From the IMG/VR virus record IMGVR_UViG_3300044712_000064, positions 1-55,173 of that record: 55,173 bases of DNA; one strand, written 5' to 3'. This DNA comes from a virus. Below are positions 1 to 7,315 of the stretch, in pieces. Position numbers and translations under genes: made by a program. The number at the start of each line of letters is the position of its first letter. The stretch's first letter is position 1. The notes beneath the pieces are model-generated. The model saw only the letters and a list, made by a program, of their open reading frames with translations, had not been told where the DNA came from and ran no database searches.

Positions 1-431
1 TTTAATATATACGATGTAGAGGATGAACTAATATCGTTTACCATCACATCATATCCCCAACTAGGAGCATAACGCTGAATCATTTTGGTATATAATTTGG
101 ACCTACTTTCTGCCCGGGAATCATGCTTGCTAGCAGTAAATGTGATCCTATTCGGTTGATTTTTTTTGAGGAATTCTTGGATTGCCATTAACACGGTTGA
201 AAAAATGCGTTGCGAATCACCTTCTCCGGTTGTGCGAGTTGACCCGTTACGCTTAAAAATAATATCACATTTCTTACCGTTTCCAAATAAATCAAATTCA
301 ATTTCCAATAATGAGTTATCACTTAGCCTAGTAGTTGCTTGTATTTTCTTATCATTGCCAATATTTACAGTTTTCCAACTTAAAGGATATGGACGATCAA
401 AAGTTTCAGATAGTATTTCATTTACTCGCAT
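1..431 (-). CDS. Conserved phage-type hypothetical protein, 3' end cut by window edge
   Basis: Reading the minus strand from an ATG at 431 gives an open frame without stops to base 1, about 143 residues, so the C-terminus lies outside the window. It begins MRVNEILSETFDRPYPLSW and has a middle segment with GEGDSQRIFSTVLMAIQEFL followed by a Lys/Arg-rich stretch (ESRSKLYTKMIQRY). The charged, soluble sequence resembles small uncharacterised proteins of T4-like phages that I cannot tie to a function. It starts 13 bases after the stop of the preceding gene, so it belongs to the same minus-strand early-type cassette. No signal peptide or membrane segment is visible. Confidence 0.6.
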   Translation of the reverse strand, partial: MRVNEILSETFDRPYPLSWKTVNIGNDKKIQATTRLSDNSLLEIEFDLFGNGKKCDIIFKRNGSTRTTGEGDSQRIFSTVLMAIQEFLKKNQPNRITFTASKHDSRAESRSKLYTKMIQRYAPSWGYDVMVNDISSSSTSYIL

Positions 432-444
432 ATAGTATTTATCA

Positions 445-762
445 TTATGCTTCGTCCGGATACAGCGGGGGTGCATCATCAAACAGTCGCATTGCTGTAG
501 TTTTGGCAATTTCTGCTAATTGTGGATCACCCGAATCTCGCATCCTTTTGCTCCAGGGCACGGCTTCAAAAGAGTCAATGGCACTGACCATGTTGTTGGG
601 ATCAGTGGATTCTTGTATGCTCAACAACAAACGATCCAACACAGTGATCGCCAAGCCGCGATATGCGGCTTGAGTAGAATCCGTGATGTAGGTTTGATAC
701 AATAGTGCTATGGCTTCTCGGCACTTCAACAGATTCAATTCAGCAATATCACGATTGTTCAT
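445..762 (-). CDS. Hypothetical protein, 105 aa
   Basis: A soluble, helix-rich protein of 105 residues beginning MNNRDIAELNLLKCREAIAL, with no domain I recognise. The acidic, proline-containing C-terminus (DDAPPLYPDEA) may be flexible. The start ATG lies inside the end of the upstream 51-residue gene, a 14-base overlap, which indicates translational coupling. It is part of a chain of tiny genes read leftwards from the promoter at about 1650-1675. Function is unknown; position and size suggest an early phage gene. Confidence 0.6.
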   Translation of the reverse strand: MNNRDIAELNLLKCREAIALLYQTYITDSTQAAYRGLAITVLDRLLLSIQESTDPNNMVSAIDSFEAVPWSKRMRDSGDPQLAEIAKTTAMRLFDDAPPLYPDEA

Positions 763-904
763 TTTTTGTTTCCATAAGTTGTTGTTTTACAAATTCCAAA
801 CACCCTACCACAGTGGACAAATGCAGGGATTCATCATATCTATGAATTGTTTCCAACAAGTCATCAACTAACCCATCGATGATCTGTCCTTGGTTGGGAA
901 TCAT
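749..904 (-). CDS. Small hypothetical protein, 51 aa
   Basis: A 51-residue reading frame beginning MIPNQGQIIDGLVDDLLETI and ending KNEQS. It is predicted to be mostly helical and acidic. It fills the space between two other small genes exactly: its ATG shares four bases (ATGA) with the stop of the 18-codon frame upstream, and its end overlaps the start of the 105-residue gene by 14 bases. This tight packing is the main support for its being translated. No homologue or motif is recognised. Confidence 0.5.
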   Translation of the reverse strand: MIPNQGQIIDGLVDDLLETIHRYDESLHLSTVVGCLEFVKQQLMETKNEQS

Positions 905-957
905 TTTAGAATCCGTTCTTCTCGCGTAGCTTGGCTACGGATAAATTCTTGGGTCAT
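901..957 (-). CDS. Possible 18-codon coupled micro-ORF
   Basis: An 18-residue frame (MTQEFIRSQATREERILK) whose ATG overlaps the stop of the 66-residue gene as ATGA and whose own TGA overlaps the ATG of the 51-residue gene, again as ATGA. It therefore fits a stop-start relay with no spare bases. It could be a real micropeptide, or a device that carries ribosomes across the gap. The DNA within it holds a 6-bp inverted repeat (CGTAGC/GCTACG, positions 924-938). No function can be assigned. Confidence 0.4.
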   Translation of the reverse strand: MTQEFIRSQATREERILK

Positions 958-1154
958 TCTTCGACCCCGAATTTCTTTCTAATCTCGCGGCAATCCATTT
1001 CAGATTGGCATTCTTTTAAGCATTCCTTGACAATCAACTCGGCGAACTTTTCAAACTCATTCAGTTTTGAAACTTCAACAAAGAAAGAATCATCACTGAC
1101 TTTTTGGTTGATAGACATTGCCTGAAATGCAAGTTCTCGAATTCGTTCGTTCAT
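954..1154 (-). CDS. Small hypothetical protein, paralogue of its neighbour, 66 aa
   Basis: This 66-residue protein shares its plan with the gene just upstream: an MNxRIxEL start, a central EKFAELIVKEC-type segment and a KFGVEE/HFGVEE C-terminus. The two are therefore tandem paralogues that have diverged in the middle. The family resembles very short early proteins of many Caudoviricetes whose function is not known. Start and stop both overlap neighbours by four bases (ATGA), so it is translated as part of a coupled string. No metal-binding or DNA-binding motif is evident. Confidence 0.6.
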   Translation of the reverse strand: MNERIRELAFQAMSINQKVSDDSFFVEVSKLNEFEKFAELIVKECLKECQSEMDCREIRKKFGVEE

Positions 1155-1348
1155 TCTTCAACTCCGAAATGTTTTTCAATCGCATCGCCAACATAATGAG
1201 CACCATCATAGTCACTGGCTACTCGGGCGCATTCTTTCACAATCAACTCGGCGAACTTTTCTTTATCAAATTCTTCACGGGAAGTCCAGGTGCTACCATC
1301 ACTACGGGAGGTGCATTGGGCGATAAGTTCTTTGATTCGTTTGTTCAT
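1151..1348 (-). CDS. Small hypothetical protein, paralogue of its neighbour, 65 aa
   Basis: A 65-residue partner of the preceding entry, beginning MNKRIKELIAQCTSRSDGS and ending IEKHFGVEE. Between the conserved ends it carries KEKFAELIVKECARVASDYD, matching FEKFAELIVKECLKECQSEM in the other copy. Its ATG overlaps the stop of the 90-residue gene by four bases and its stop overlaps the start of the 66-residue gene by four bases. The pair most likely arose by tandem duplication. The function is not recognised. Confidence 0.6.
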   Translation of the reverse strand: MNKRIKELIAQCTSRSDGSTWTSREEFDKEKFAELIVKECARVASDYDGAHYVGDAIEKHFGVEE

Positions 1349-1617
1349 TTCACGATCTCCACTTTACCTTCGTCAATGAATTTGTCCCATGCTTGGCAGC
1401 GGTAACCATTATTGAAACTTTTGTATACAGTTCCATCCTTCTTGATTTTCTCGAAAAAATAACTTTGACGGCGAGGGTCCTCTTTGTCTTTGCCGTAGCA
1501 GAAGGGGGCCCAGATGTGTTTTACACGATACAGACCCGTCTTCCAGTCATCACATTTGTGAATACCTGGAATAACTTCATTCAGTCTGACAACATCACCG
1601 ACTTTAAGTTTGAACAT
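1345..1617 (-). CDS. Hypothetical protein, first gene of the early-type cassette, 90 aa
   Basis: A 90-residue basic protein starting MFKLKVGDVVRLNEVIPG. The ATG at 1617 was chosen over an upstream in-frame ATG at 1644 because an AAGGAG ribosome-binding site sits about seven bases before it, and because the upstream ATG lies almost on top of the promoter -10 element. The opening KVGDVVRL and the later WDKFIDEGKVEIVK suggest a small beta-barrel, as in SH3-like or KOW-like folds, but this is only a pattern impression. It is the promoter-proximal gene of the leftward string of small genes. Confidence 0.65.
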   Translation of the reverse strand: MFKLKVGDVVRLNEVIPGIHKCDDWKTGLYRVKHIWAPFCYGKDKEDPRRQSYFFEKIKKDGTVYKSFNNGYRCQAWDKFIDEGKVEIVK

Positions 1618-1646
1618 TGCTGACTCCTTTTGTTTACTATGCATAT

Positions 1647-1675
1647 AATATAACAGGTCCCCTATTTATTGTCAA
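1647..1675 (-). promoter_or_regulatory. Sigma70-like promoter for the small-gene cassette
   Basis: On the minus strand, TTGACA (1675-1670) is followed after exactly 17 bases by TATATT (1652-1647), a near-consensus bacterial promoter. Transcription would begin around 1640 and run into the 90-residue gene with its AAGGAG site. The spacer also contains ATAAATA (1669-1663), which resembles the late-promoter motif found elsewhere in the window, but its geometry fits a sigma70 spacer better. It is probably read by host RNA polymerase early in infection. Confidence 0.7.
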
Positions 1676-1698
1676 CCGAAAAATGTAATACTTTTGCA

Positions 1699-1741
1699 TT
1701 AGTCGAAACCATAATGGGCGTTTTTCTATGGTTTCGACTAA
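1699..1741. repeat. Perfect 15-bp inverted repeat upstream of the HNH gene
   Basis: TTAGTCGAAACCATA (1699-1713) and its exact reverse complement (1727-1741) are separated by 13 bases, and the second arm ends eight bases before the HNH start codon. In plus-strand mRNA this would form a strong hairpin just ahead of the gene, with no following T-run, so it is not a typical terminator. It could be a translational control hairpin, as known for some T4 homing endonuclease genes, or a protein operator. The role is inferred. Confidence 0.7.
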
Positions 1742-1749
1742 ATAATAGT

Positions 1750-2250
1750 ATGAAACACAAACACCACATCATTCCAAAGCATATGGGCGGAACGGACGAC
1801 CCAAGTAATCTGATAGAATTAACTCCGGGTGAACATGCCGAAGCACACCGTTTATTGTATGAGCAACACGGACATTGGCAGGACTATGTTGCTTGGCAAG
1901 GACTTGCCCAACTTGATGCTAACTTTGATGCTGCTAAAGAAGCAATCATGGCAGGTAGTAGGAAAGGTGGACAAACAAACATCAGACAGCGTAAGGGGAA
2001 AAAGTGGGAAGAAATCTTCGGAACTGAACGAGCCGCTGAACTACGCCAAAAGTATAAGAGCAAGAGACAAGCAAGGGGTAAAACCTGGACTGGGAAAGTG
2101 TATGATGTTACTCACCCAGACGGAACCGTTGAGCGAGTAGAGGGTTTGCGTCAATGGTGTATGGATCGCGGATACAATGCTAATGCCTTTGCCAATGCGT
2201 CATTGCGAGGCAATAAGACACATGGTGGTTTCATGGTAAAACAGGCTTAA
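1750..2250 (+). CDS. Free-standing HNH homing endonuclease with NUMOD-like DNA-binding region
   Basis: A 166-residue protein starting MKHKHHIIPKHMGG. The N-terminal third carries an HNH nuclease signature: HHIIP, the NLIEL segment and EHAEAHRLL. The middle (KKWEEIFGTERAAELRQKYK) resembles NUMOD3-type DNA-binding motifs, and the C-terminal 50 residues, with QWCMDRGYNANAFANA, resemble the winged-helix tails of phage homing endonucleases. The ATG at 1750 was preferred to one at 1669 because the longer frame would translate the inverted repeat and adds no conserved sequence. It is the only plus-strand gene in the left 50 kb and sits between two unrelated minus-strand cassettes, as expected of a mobile intergenic endonuclease. 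Confidence 0.85.
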   Translation: MKHKHHIIPKHMGGTDDPSNLIELTPGEHAEAHRLLYEQHGHWQDYVAWQGLAQLDANFDAAKEAIMAGSRKGGQTNIRQRKGKKWEEIFGTERAAELRQKYKSKRQARGKTWTGKVYDVTHPDGTVERVEGLRQWCMDRGYNANAFANASLRGNKTHGGFMVKQA

Positions 2251-2298
2251 TCGAACCCGCGTCCAGAACACTTTTCTCTTTGCTTCATACAGCAATAA

Positions 2299-2394
2299 TC
2301 ATTCACCATCTTCGTGTTGGCTATGCCAATCCATTAACCAATAAATGGCTATAGCTACAAGTCCACCACCGATGATCCAACCTAAATAACTCAT
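2299..2394 (-). CDS. Single-span membrane micropeptide, 31 aa
   Basis: The minus strand from ATG 2394 encodes MSYLGWIIGGGLVAIAIYWL followed by a short charged tail (MDWHSQHEDGE) and a stop. Residues 3-20 form one hydrophobic helix, so it is a likely inner-membrane micropeptide with an acidic end. It lies four bases after the stop of the 1111-residue gene, at the end of the long leftward operon, and no clear Shine-Dalgarno site precedes it. It could be a holin-like or superinfection-type small protein, but nothing in the sequence proves that. Confidence 0.45.
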   Translation of the reverse strand: MSYLGWIIGGGLVAIAIYWLMDWHSQHEDGE

Positions 2395-2398
2395 AATC

Positions 2399-5300
2399 TT
2401 ATTTATTGAACCTGTCTTTAATCCAAGCCCAATCATAGGATAATTTGAGTTTTTCTAAGTCACCGTTGACTGATTCATAGTAGTCTATAGCATCTTTGGC
2501 ACCCTGCAAACTATTTTGGGCAAATTCGCCCTCAGCTACTGTTAACCAAACATCTAAACGTTTCTTACTCTCAACATCTTTATTATGCTTGAGTTTGATA
2601 CATTCACGGAACGCTGTTCTGTAAGTATCCCATTCGCTACTATTGTACAATCCAACACCCGAATTCATTTCAACAACTTCATGTCTGCTGTCCATAGTAA
2701 AGTCAAGTCCTCTAACAACAGTACTTAATGTAAGTTTCTTATTGTTAGCAACGATAGCTTGGTGACCATACTCTAAACCGTTGACTGGGTTAGTTGCAGT
2801 AAAGATATAATGTCTACGTGACTTGTAGATGTTAGGTTGCCAAGTAAAGTCAAAGTCTTTGTTCACTCTGAGTTTAGCATTGATTAAGAAGTACCAAGGC
2901 GTGTTGCTTGCATTTGCTGCTGCATGTTGACTTGCTACACGACCATCAACCCCTTTAATGTGTACGATTCTGTTAGGTAGACCTAGACTTAGCAAATGAT
3001 CTAAGTTTGCATCCGCACATGCTTCACCGTTACTGATAAAGATGATATCCAGCAAATCATATTTTGCATTGACGTTGTGTTTGACTACGTGGTCATAGTC
3101 AGTAATCTTATCGTACATATAGATTTTACTGACTTTGGGCACAATCGCTTGCTTACCTAACAAATGTACACTGACTTCCTTAGTAGCAAGGATATCATGA
3201 CCCAATGGTTCTTCATTCTTAACAAAGTGTGCATAAGCAGTGTCAAACTTACTGTCCATCAATGCATCAAAGATACTATCCTCGTACTGAATAACAGACA
3301 CCTTCAAGTCTGCTTGTAAGCCTGTTGCATACTTGTTACCCATACTCTGTCCTGACTTGTACATCAATGTAGGCATAATTTCAGGACTATGAAACTTGTT
3401 ACCGAATACATATGTGAAGTTACCTTCAGTCTCGTCAGGATGCCAACTGAAGTCAAACGTATCCATATCCATCTGTTCAAGAATTCTCCAGTTACGAATG
3501 TTAGGTAACTTCTTAACAGTCTGAGTATCCATGTACTTGATTTCAGTACTATTCTCAACAACATACTTAGGACCACCTGTACGTTGCCACTGAGTACCAA
3601 ATTGATATGTCATGGGCGGCTCATGCGGGTTGGGTACCCAACTATAATCAAAACCAGTGTCATCAATATCATCTGGAACAACCCAGTTATCTTTGTTAGG
3701 CAATAATGTTGCAACTGAGTTAGTGATGTATTTGTTCTCTGTTGCACCTTTAACTCTGTACATCATCGTGGGCATAACAGTAGCATCATGCCACTGATTA
3801 CCAAACACATAGTTGTACGGTGGGTCGCTACTATCAGGGTGCCAGCTATAGTCAAAATCAATGTTAGAAACAATTGGTCTAAAGTTTCTGTTGACTTCTG
3901 GTAGTTTAGTTACACGCTGGAAGTCAATGTACTTCACATCATAACTGTTACCAGCAATATATTGAGGACCTCCTGTCTTCTGCCATTGTGTACCGAACTG
4001 ATAGATCATATCAGGACTGTGTGGGTTAGGTACCCAACTATAATCAAATTCACTGTCATCGATGTTAGCAGGAATGATCCAGTTACTTTTGTTAGGCTTC
4101 AATGTAGCAACTACATCATCGACGTACTTAGTAGTTGTTGCACCCTTCATTGTGTACATCAATGTAGGCATAGTCTTGCTGTCATGCCATTGATTGCCAA
4201 ACACATACGTGAATGGAGGATCGAATGGATCAGGACACCAGCTATAGTCAAAGTCAAATTCTCTATCAGTTAACTTTTCAAAGTTACTTTGATCTGGGAG
4301 CAACTTTGCCTTCAGTGTGTCAATGTATTTGTTCTCTGTAGCGCCCTTAACTCTATAAATGACTGTGGGCATTCTCTCAGCACTGTGCCATTGATTACCA
4401 AACACATAGTTATATGCAGGTTCATTATCATCTGGATGCCAGCTATAGTCAAACTCTACGTTCTTTAGTACACGCCATGCTCTGTTGTCAGGATTAGCTA
4501 ATTTAGTCACGCACATAAAGTCAACATACTTGACTTGTGTGCCATTCTTATAATTGAATCTAGGTCCGCCTGTCTTCTGCCATTGTGTACCAAATTGGAA
4601 TATACAGGGTTCTTCGTGTATGCTAGGGTGCCAGCTATAATCAAAGTTACTATCATCAATGTTGAACGGGATTTCCCAATCAGTGCGATCGGGTAATAAT
4701 GTCGCTTTGATATCGTCTACATACTTAACTGATGTAGCACCTTTGACTTTATACATCAACACAGGCAAGTCTATAGCACTGTGATGCTGACTACCAAACA
4801 CATAAATGTATGGAGGATCGTTGGGGTTAGGAACCCATGTAAAGTCAAACTTCACTGCTCTTTTAATTATAACTTCATAGTGTTCAAAGTCTATGCCTAA
4901 CTGAGCTTTTATATCCTGTACATATTTTGTTTCTGTTGCACCTTTGACACGATACATGACCGTAGGCATTATCTCAGGACCATACCATTGATTGCCGAAT
5001 ACATAGTTATAAGGTGGGTCGTTGCTATCCGGATGCCAGCTGTAGTCGAACTCAGCAACTGGCTTCAATAAACGCCATGCTCTGTTAGTCTCACGTGAAT
5101 CTAACTTAGTAGCAGTTTGAATCTCAGTGAATTTAACATCGACACCCTTTGTTGCGATATACTTAGGACCACCGTTCTTTTGCCATTGTGTGCCGAACTC
5201 CCAGATCATAGGTGGTTCATGTGGATGCGGTACCCAACTATAATCAAAATCATCACTGATATCTTCGGGTATTTCCCAACGTTCTTTGACGGGCAATAAC

Positions 5301-5734
5301 TTAGCTGTTACATCATATACGAATTTCTTTTCAGTCGCACCTTTGACTCTGTACTGATATGTTGGCATTGTGTCAACATCATACCATTGATTGCCGAACA
5401 CATAGATATAGGGAGGATCATTCTCGTCAGGGTGCCAGCTATAATCAATCGTACAGTTAGCTAACAATGGACGCCATGCTCTGTTGTTAATGTCAGGTTT
5501 TCTAATAGCTTTCTGACAGTCTTGATATTTGACTTGATTGTTATGTCCGGGCACGATGAAACGTGGGCCACCTGTCTTCTGCCATTGCGTACCGAACTGG
5601 TGTATAAATGGTTTGTCATACGGCTCAGGGCGCCATTCAAAATCAAATTCAGAAACGTCAAGGTTATCAGGAACTTCCCAATAACCTTGCTTCCAATTAT
5701 CAACTCTTTGTTTTACTTCGTCTAATTCAATCAC
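2399..5734 (-). CDS. Twelve-repeat protein with C-terminal glycosyltransferase-like domain, 1111 aa
   Basis: From about residue 30 to 810 the protein consists of 12 repeats of about 66 residues, each built on FDYSWxPxxxxPPYxYxFGxQW. Two versions occur: one continues QKTGGPxY (type A), the other MPTxMYRVKGATExKYV (type B). The order is mostly alternating A-B, with two B-B pairs. The last 300 residues resemble the separate 315-residue protein at 17720-18667 (GVxG, then an AA-rich helix, a WYFLINAK-type strand, NPVNGLEYG, and FRECIK/FREGVK), a family I take to be GT-A-like. The repeats resemble the FDFTWQPN...NGLEYG strand pair inside that domain (around residue 961). Its ATG overlaps the carbamoyltransferase stop by four bases. 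The function is probably glycan binding or transfer, by inference. Confidence 0.6.
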   Translation of the reverse strand: MIELDEVKQRVDNWKQGYWEVPDNLDVSEFDFEWRPEPYDKPFIHQFGTQWQKTGGPRFIVPGHNNQVKYQDCQKAIRKPDINNRAWRPLLANCTIDYSWHPDENDPPYIYVFGNQWYDVDTMPTYQYRVKGATEKKFVYDVTAKLLPVKERWEIPEDISDDFDYSWVPHPHEPPMIWEFGTQWQKNGGPKYIATKGVDVKFTEIQTATKLDSRETNRAWRLLKPVAEFDYSWHPDSNDPPYNYVFGNQWYGPEIMPTVMYRVKGATETKYVQDIKAQLGIDFEHYEVIIKRAVKFDFTWVPNPNDPPYIYVFGSQHHSAIDLPVLMYKVKGATSVKYVDDIKATLLPDRTDWEIPFNIDDSNFDYSWHPSIHEEPCIFQFGTQWQKTGGPRFNYKNGTQVKYVDFMCVTKLANPDNRAWRVLKNVEFDYSWHPDDNEPAYNYVFGNQWHSAERMPTVIYRVKGATENKYIDTLKAKLLPDQSNFEKLTDREFDFDYSWCPDPFDPPFTYVFGNQWHDSKTMPTLMYTMKGATTTKYVDDVVATLKPNKSNWIIPANIDDSEFDYSWVPNPHSPDMIYQFGTQWQKTGGPQYIAGNSYDVKYIDFQRVTKLPEVNRNFRPIVSNIDFDYSWHPDSSDPPYNYVFGNQWHDATVMPTMMYRVKGATENKYITNSVATLLPNKDNWVVPDDIDDTGFDYSWVPNPHEPPMTYQFGTQWQRTGGPKYVVENSTEIKYMDTQTVKKLPNIRNWRILEQMDMDTFDFSWHPDETEGNFTYVFGNKFHSPEIMPTLMYKSGQSMGNKYATGLQADLKVSVIQYEDSIFDALMDSKFDTAYAHFVKNEEPLGHDILATKEVSVHLLGKQAIVPKVSKIYMYDKITDYDHVVKHNVNAKYDLLDIIFISNGEACADANLDHLLSLGLPNRIVHIKGVDGRVASQHAAANASNTPWYFLINAKLRVNKDFDFTWQPNIYKSRRHYIFTATNPVNGLEYGHQAIVANNKKLTLSTVVRGLDFTMDSRHEVVEMNSGVGLYNSSEWDTYRTAFRECIKLKHNKDVESKKRLDVWLTVAEGEFAQNSLQGAKDAIDYYESVNGDLEKLKLSYDWAWIKDRFNK
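3305..5647 (-). repeat. Tandem coding repeats (12 units of about 200 bp, two alternating types)
   Basis: The DNA encoding the repeat array shows the same words every 190-200 bases. On the plus strand these are variants of ccagctatagtcaaa (the FDYSW codons) and ccattgtgtaccaaa or ccattgattaccaaa (the FG[T/N]QW codons). The copies differ at many synonymous and non-synonymous positions, so the array is old or under diversifying change. It is not a recent slip-strand expansion. Confidence 0.85.
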
Positions 5735-7215
5735 GATAATACTTTAACATTGTAGGTTAGTTCGAACCTATCAGCGTCATCACGATTGTTAACCATTGGC
5801 TCGCCGCGTATGTTCAAACTTGTATTCAATAACATAGGGCATCCAGTCTTTTTATACCATTCTTCAAGTAACTTACGTATACCAGACCCGTCTTTACTAA
5901 CAGTCTGCACACGACTTGTGCCATCAGCATGAACTATTGCAGGGAATCGTTCAGGGTTTTTGCACTTAGCTACAACTTGCATGTATCTACTATTGCGCCA
6001 ATTTAATGGCATCATGAAATAGTTATGTACATGTTCTTCTAATATCACAGGTGCAAATGGTCTAAATTTCTGTCTACGCTTAATGTCGTTGACTTTATCT
6101 TTTATATCTTTACCCCTAGGATCAGCTAACAAGCTACGATTACCCAATGCTCTGGGTCCGAACTCTGCACGTCCTGAGGCTACACCTACTATTTTATCAG
6201 AAAGTAGTACATCAATCAAGCCTTGTACTGGGTATTCTCCTGGAATATCAGTGCCCAAACAAGTAGATTCAAACTCTACTTGTTCTTTATAGCCCAATAA
6301 TGCTGCGCCCAGACTACTACCAGCATCGCCTGGGTTAGGCATGATCCAAATGTTATTGAAATATTTCCCAATCAATCTGTTGGCTAGGCAATTTAATGCA
6401 ACACCGCCACCAAACACTAGATTGTTACTCTGTCCTAACTTCTTAGCACGTAACATAATACTGTCAACTAAGTGTTCTAACAATACTTGTCCACTGTGCG
6501 CCAATTGTTCATCTGACGCATCAGGCATGAAGTTTTCAGGGAATCCTATATGGTAGTTATCTTTGAACTTCAATTCACTTATGTTTTCTATTACGTTAGC
6601 TTCTAACTCTTTATAATATGAGTTATCACCATAAGCTGACATACCCATAGTAATGTATTCTTCTTCATTGGGTTTGAGACCAACTCGCTCAGTTAGTGCG
6701 CTATAATACAGTCCTATGCTATTTGGATATTTCTTGCTATACAATTTCTTGTAGATTGCTTGATTGTTGTTATTGTATCTTGCTTCCCAGATTGTTACTG
6801 TGTCGAACTCTCCGATAGCATCGATAACGACGACGGTAGCCTCTGTGAACTTGCTAGTCTGAAAGCCGCTGGCCGCATGGCTTAGATGATGGCTGTGTGT
6901 ATGAAACTTCTTACCTTTCAACAGACTTAACGCACCTTGACTTAGATATTGTTTAGGACTCAATGAAGATAGTTTTGGTTTCTCTCCTGCATACAGTTGA
7001 CGTAGGAACTTTAGCCAAGGCCTTTCATAATAATGAACTTCAAAGTCATCATTACCAACATAAGACAATGCTTCTTTAATGATGTCTACAGGAATCGTAT
7101 GATCTTGCTTTATACCCGTATAACGTTCGCTGTGCGCTGCGAATAGAACTTGGCCATTTCCTACAACTGAAACGGCAGCATCGTGAAATCCTGCACTAAT
7201 TCCAATGTATTTCAT
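5731..7215 (-). CDS. NodU/TobZ-family carbamoyltransferase, 494 aa
   Basis: This enzyme family uses carbamoyl phosphate and ATP to place a carbamoyl group on a hydroxyl, typically of a sugar. The N-terminal Kae1-like domain starts MKYIGISAGFHDAAVSVV and carries the metal-binding HHLSHAASGF near residue 111 and VIDAIGEFDT after it. The C-terminal YrdC-like half has EFGPRALGNRSLLADPRG (about 351-368), FRPFAPVILEE and LLNTSLNIRGEPMV (about 458-472). All expected motifs are present, and the length is slightly below that of NodU-type proteins. It is coupled to the repeat protein downstream by an ATGA overlap. Similar genes occur in other T4-like aquatic phages. The acceptor is unknown; the surrounding sugar genes suggest a glycan. 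Confidence 0.88.
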   Translation of the reverse strand: MKYIGISAGFHDAAVSVVGNGQVLFAAHSERYTGIKQDHTIPVDIIKEALSYVGNDDFEVHYYERPWLKFLRQLYAGEKPKLSSLSPKQYLSQGALSLLKGKKFHTHSHHLSHAASGFQTSKFTEATVVVIDAIGEFDTVTIWEARYNNNNQAIYKKLYSKKYPNSIGLYYSALTERVGLKPNEEEYITMGMSAYGDNSYYKELEANVIENISELKFKDNYHIGFPENFMPDASDEQLAHSGQVLLEHLVDSIMLRAKKLGQSNNLVFGGGVALNCLANRLIGKYFNNIWIMPNPGDAGSSLGAALLGYKEQVEFESTCLGTDIPGEYPVQGLIDVLLSDKIVGVASGRAEFGPRALGNRSLLADPRGKDIKDKVNDIKRRQKFRPFAPVILEEHVHNYFMMPLNWRNSRYMQVVAKCKNPERFPAIVHADGTSRVQTVSKDGSGIRKLLEEWYKKTGCPMLLNTSLNIRGEPMVNNRDDADRFELTYNVKVLS

Positions 7216-7216
7216 A

Positions 7217-7315
7217 TCAGTAAATAAATGGATCTCGTTTCTTCAACTCTTTTAGTCTTTTTCTGTAGTTGTACTCACGCACAATATAATTAAAAATTCG
7301 TTTGAACCACATCAT
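7217..7315 (-). CDS. Small basic aromatic protein, 32 aa
   Basis: The minus strand from ATG 7315 encodes MMWFKRIFNYIVREYNYRKR and then LKELKKRDPFIY. It is strongly basic and rich in Tyr and Phe, suggesting an amphipathic helix that could lie on a membrane or bind nucleic acid. The first ATG overlaps the TGA of the solute-binding protein gene (ATGA), and the stop lies one base before the carbamoyltransferase ATG, so it is a coupled operon member. I recall short proteins of this kind in related phages, with no known role. Confidence 0.55.
   Translation of the reverse strand: MMWFKRIFNYIVREYNYRKRLKELKKRDPFIY

Noticed and set aside
1663-1669. ATAAATA on the minus strand in the early-cassette promoter
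   Set aside because: It forms part of the 17-base spacer of a near-consensus sigma70 promoter and is about 45 bases from the start codon.
1669-1749. Longer HNH reading frame starting at ATG 1669
   Set aside because: It would translate through the perfect inverted repeat, adds no conserved residues, and the HNH domain begins right at the ATG at 1750.
2400-2406. ATAAATA on the minus strand before the 31-residue micropeptide
   Set aside because: It consists of the last codons and stop of the repeat protein and is only five bases from the ATG, unlike the 20-21 bases of the other sites.
2399-5734. Repeats considered as a CRISPR array or intergenic DNA repeats
   Set aside because: The period is about 200 bases, the units are diverged and the whole region is a single open reading frame; they are protein repeats.
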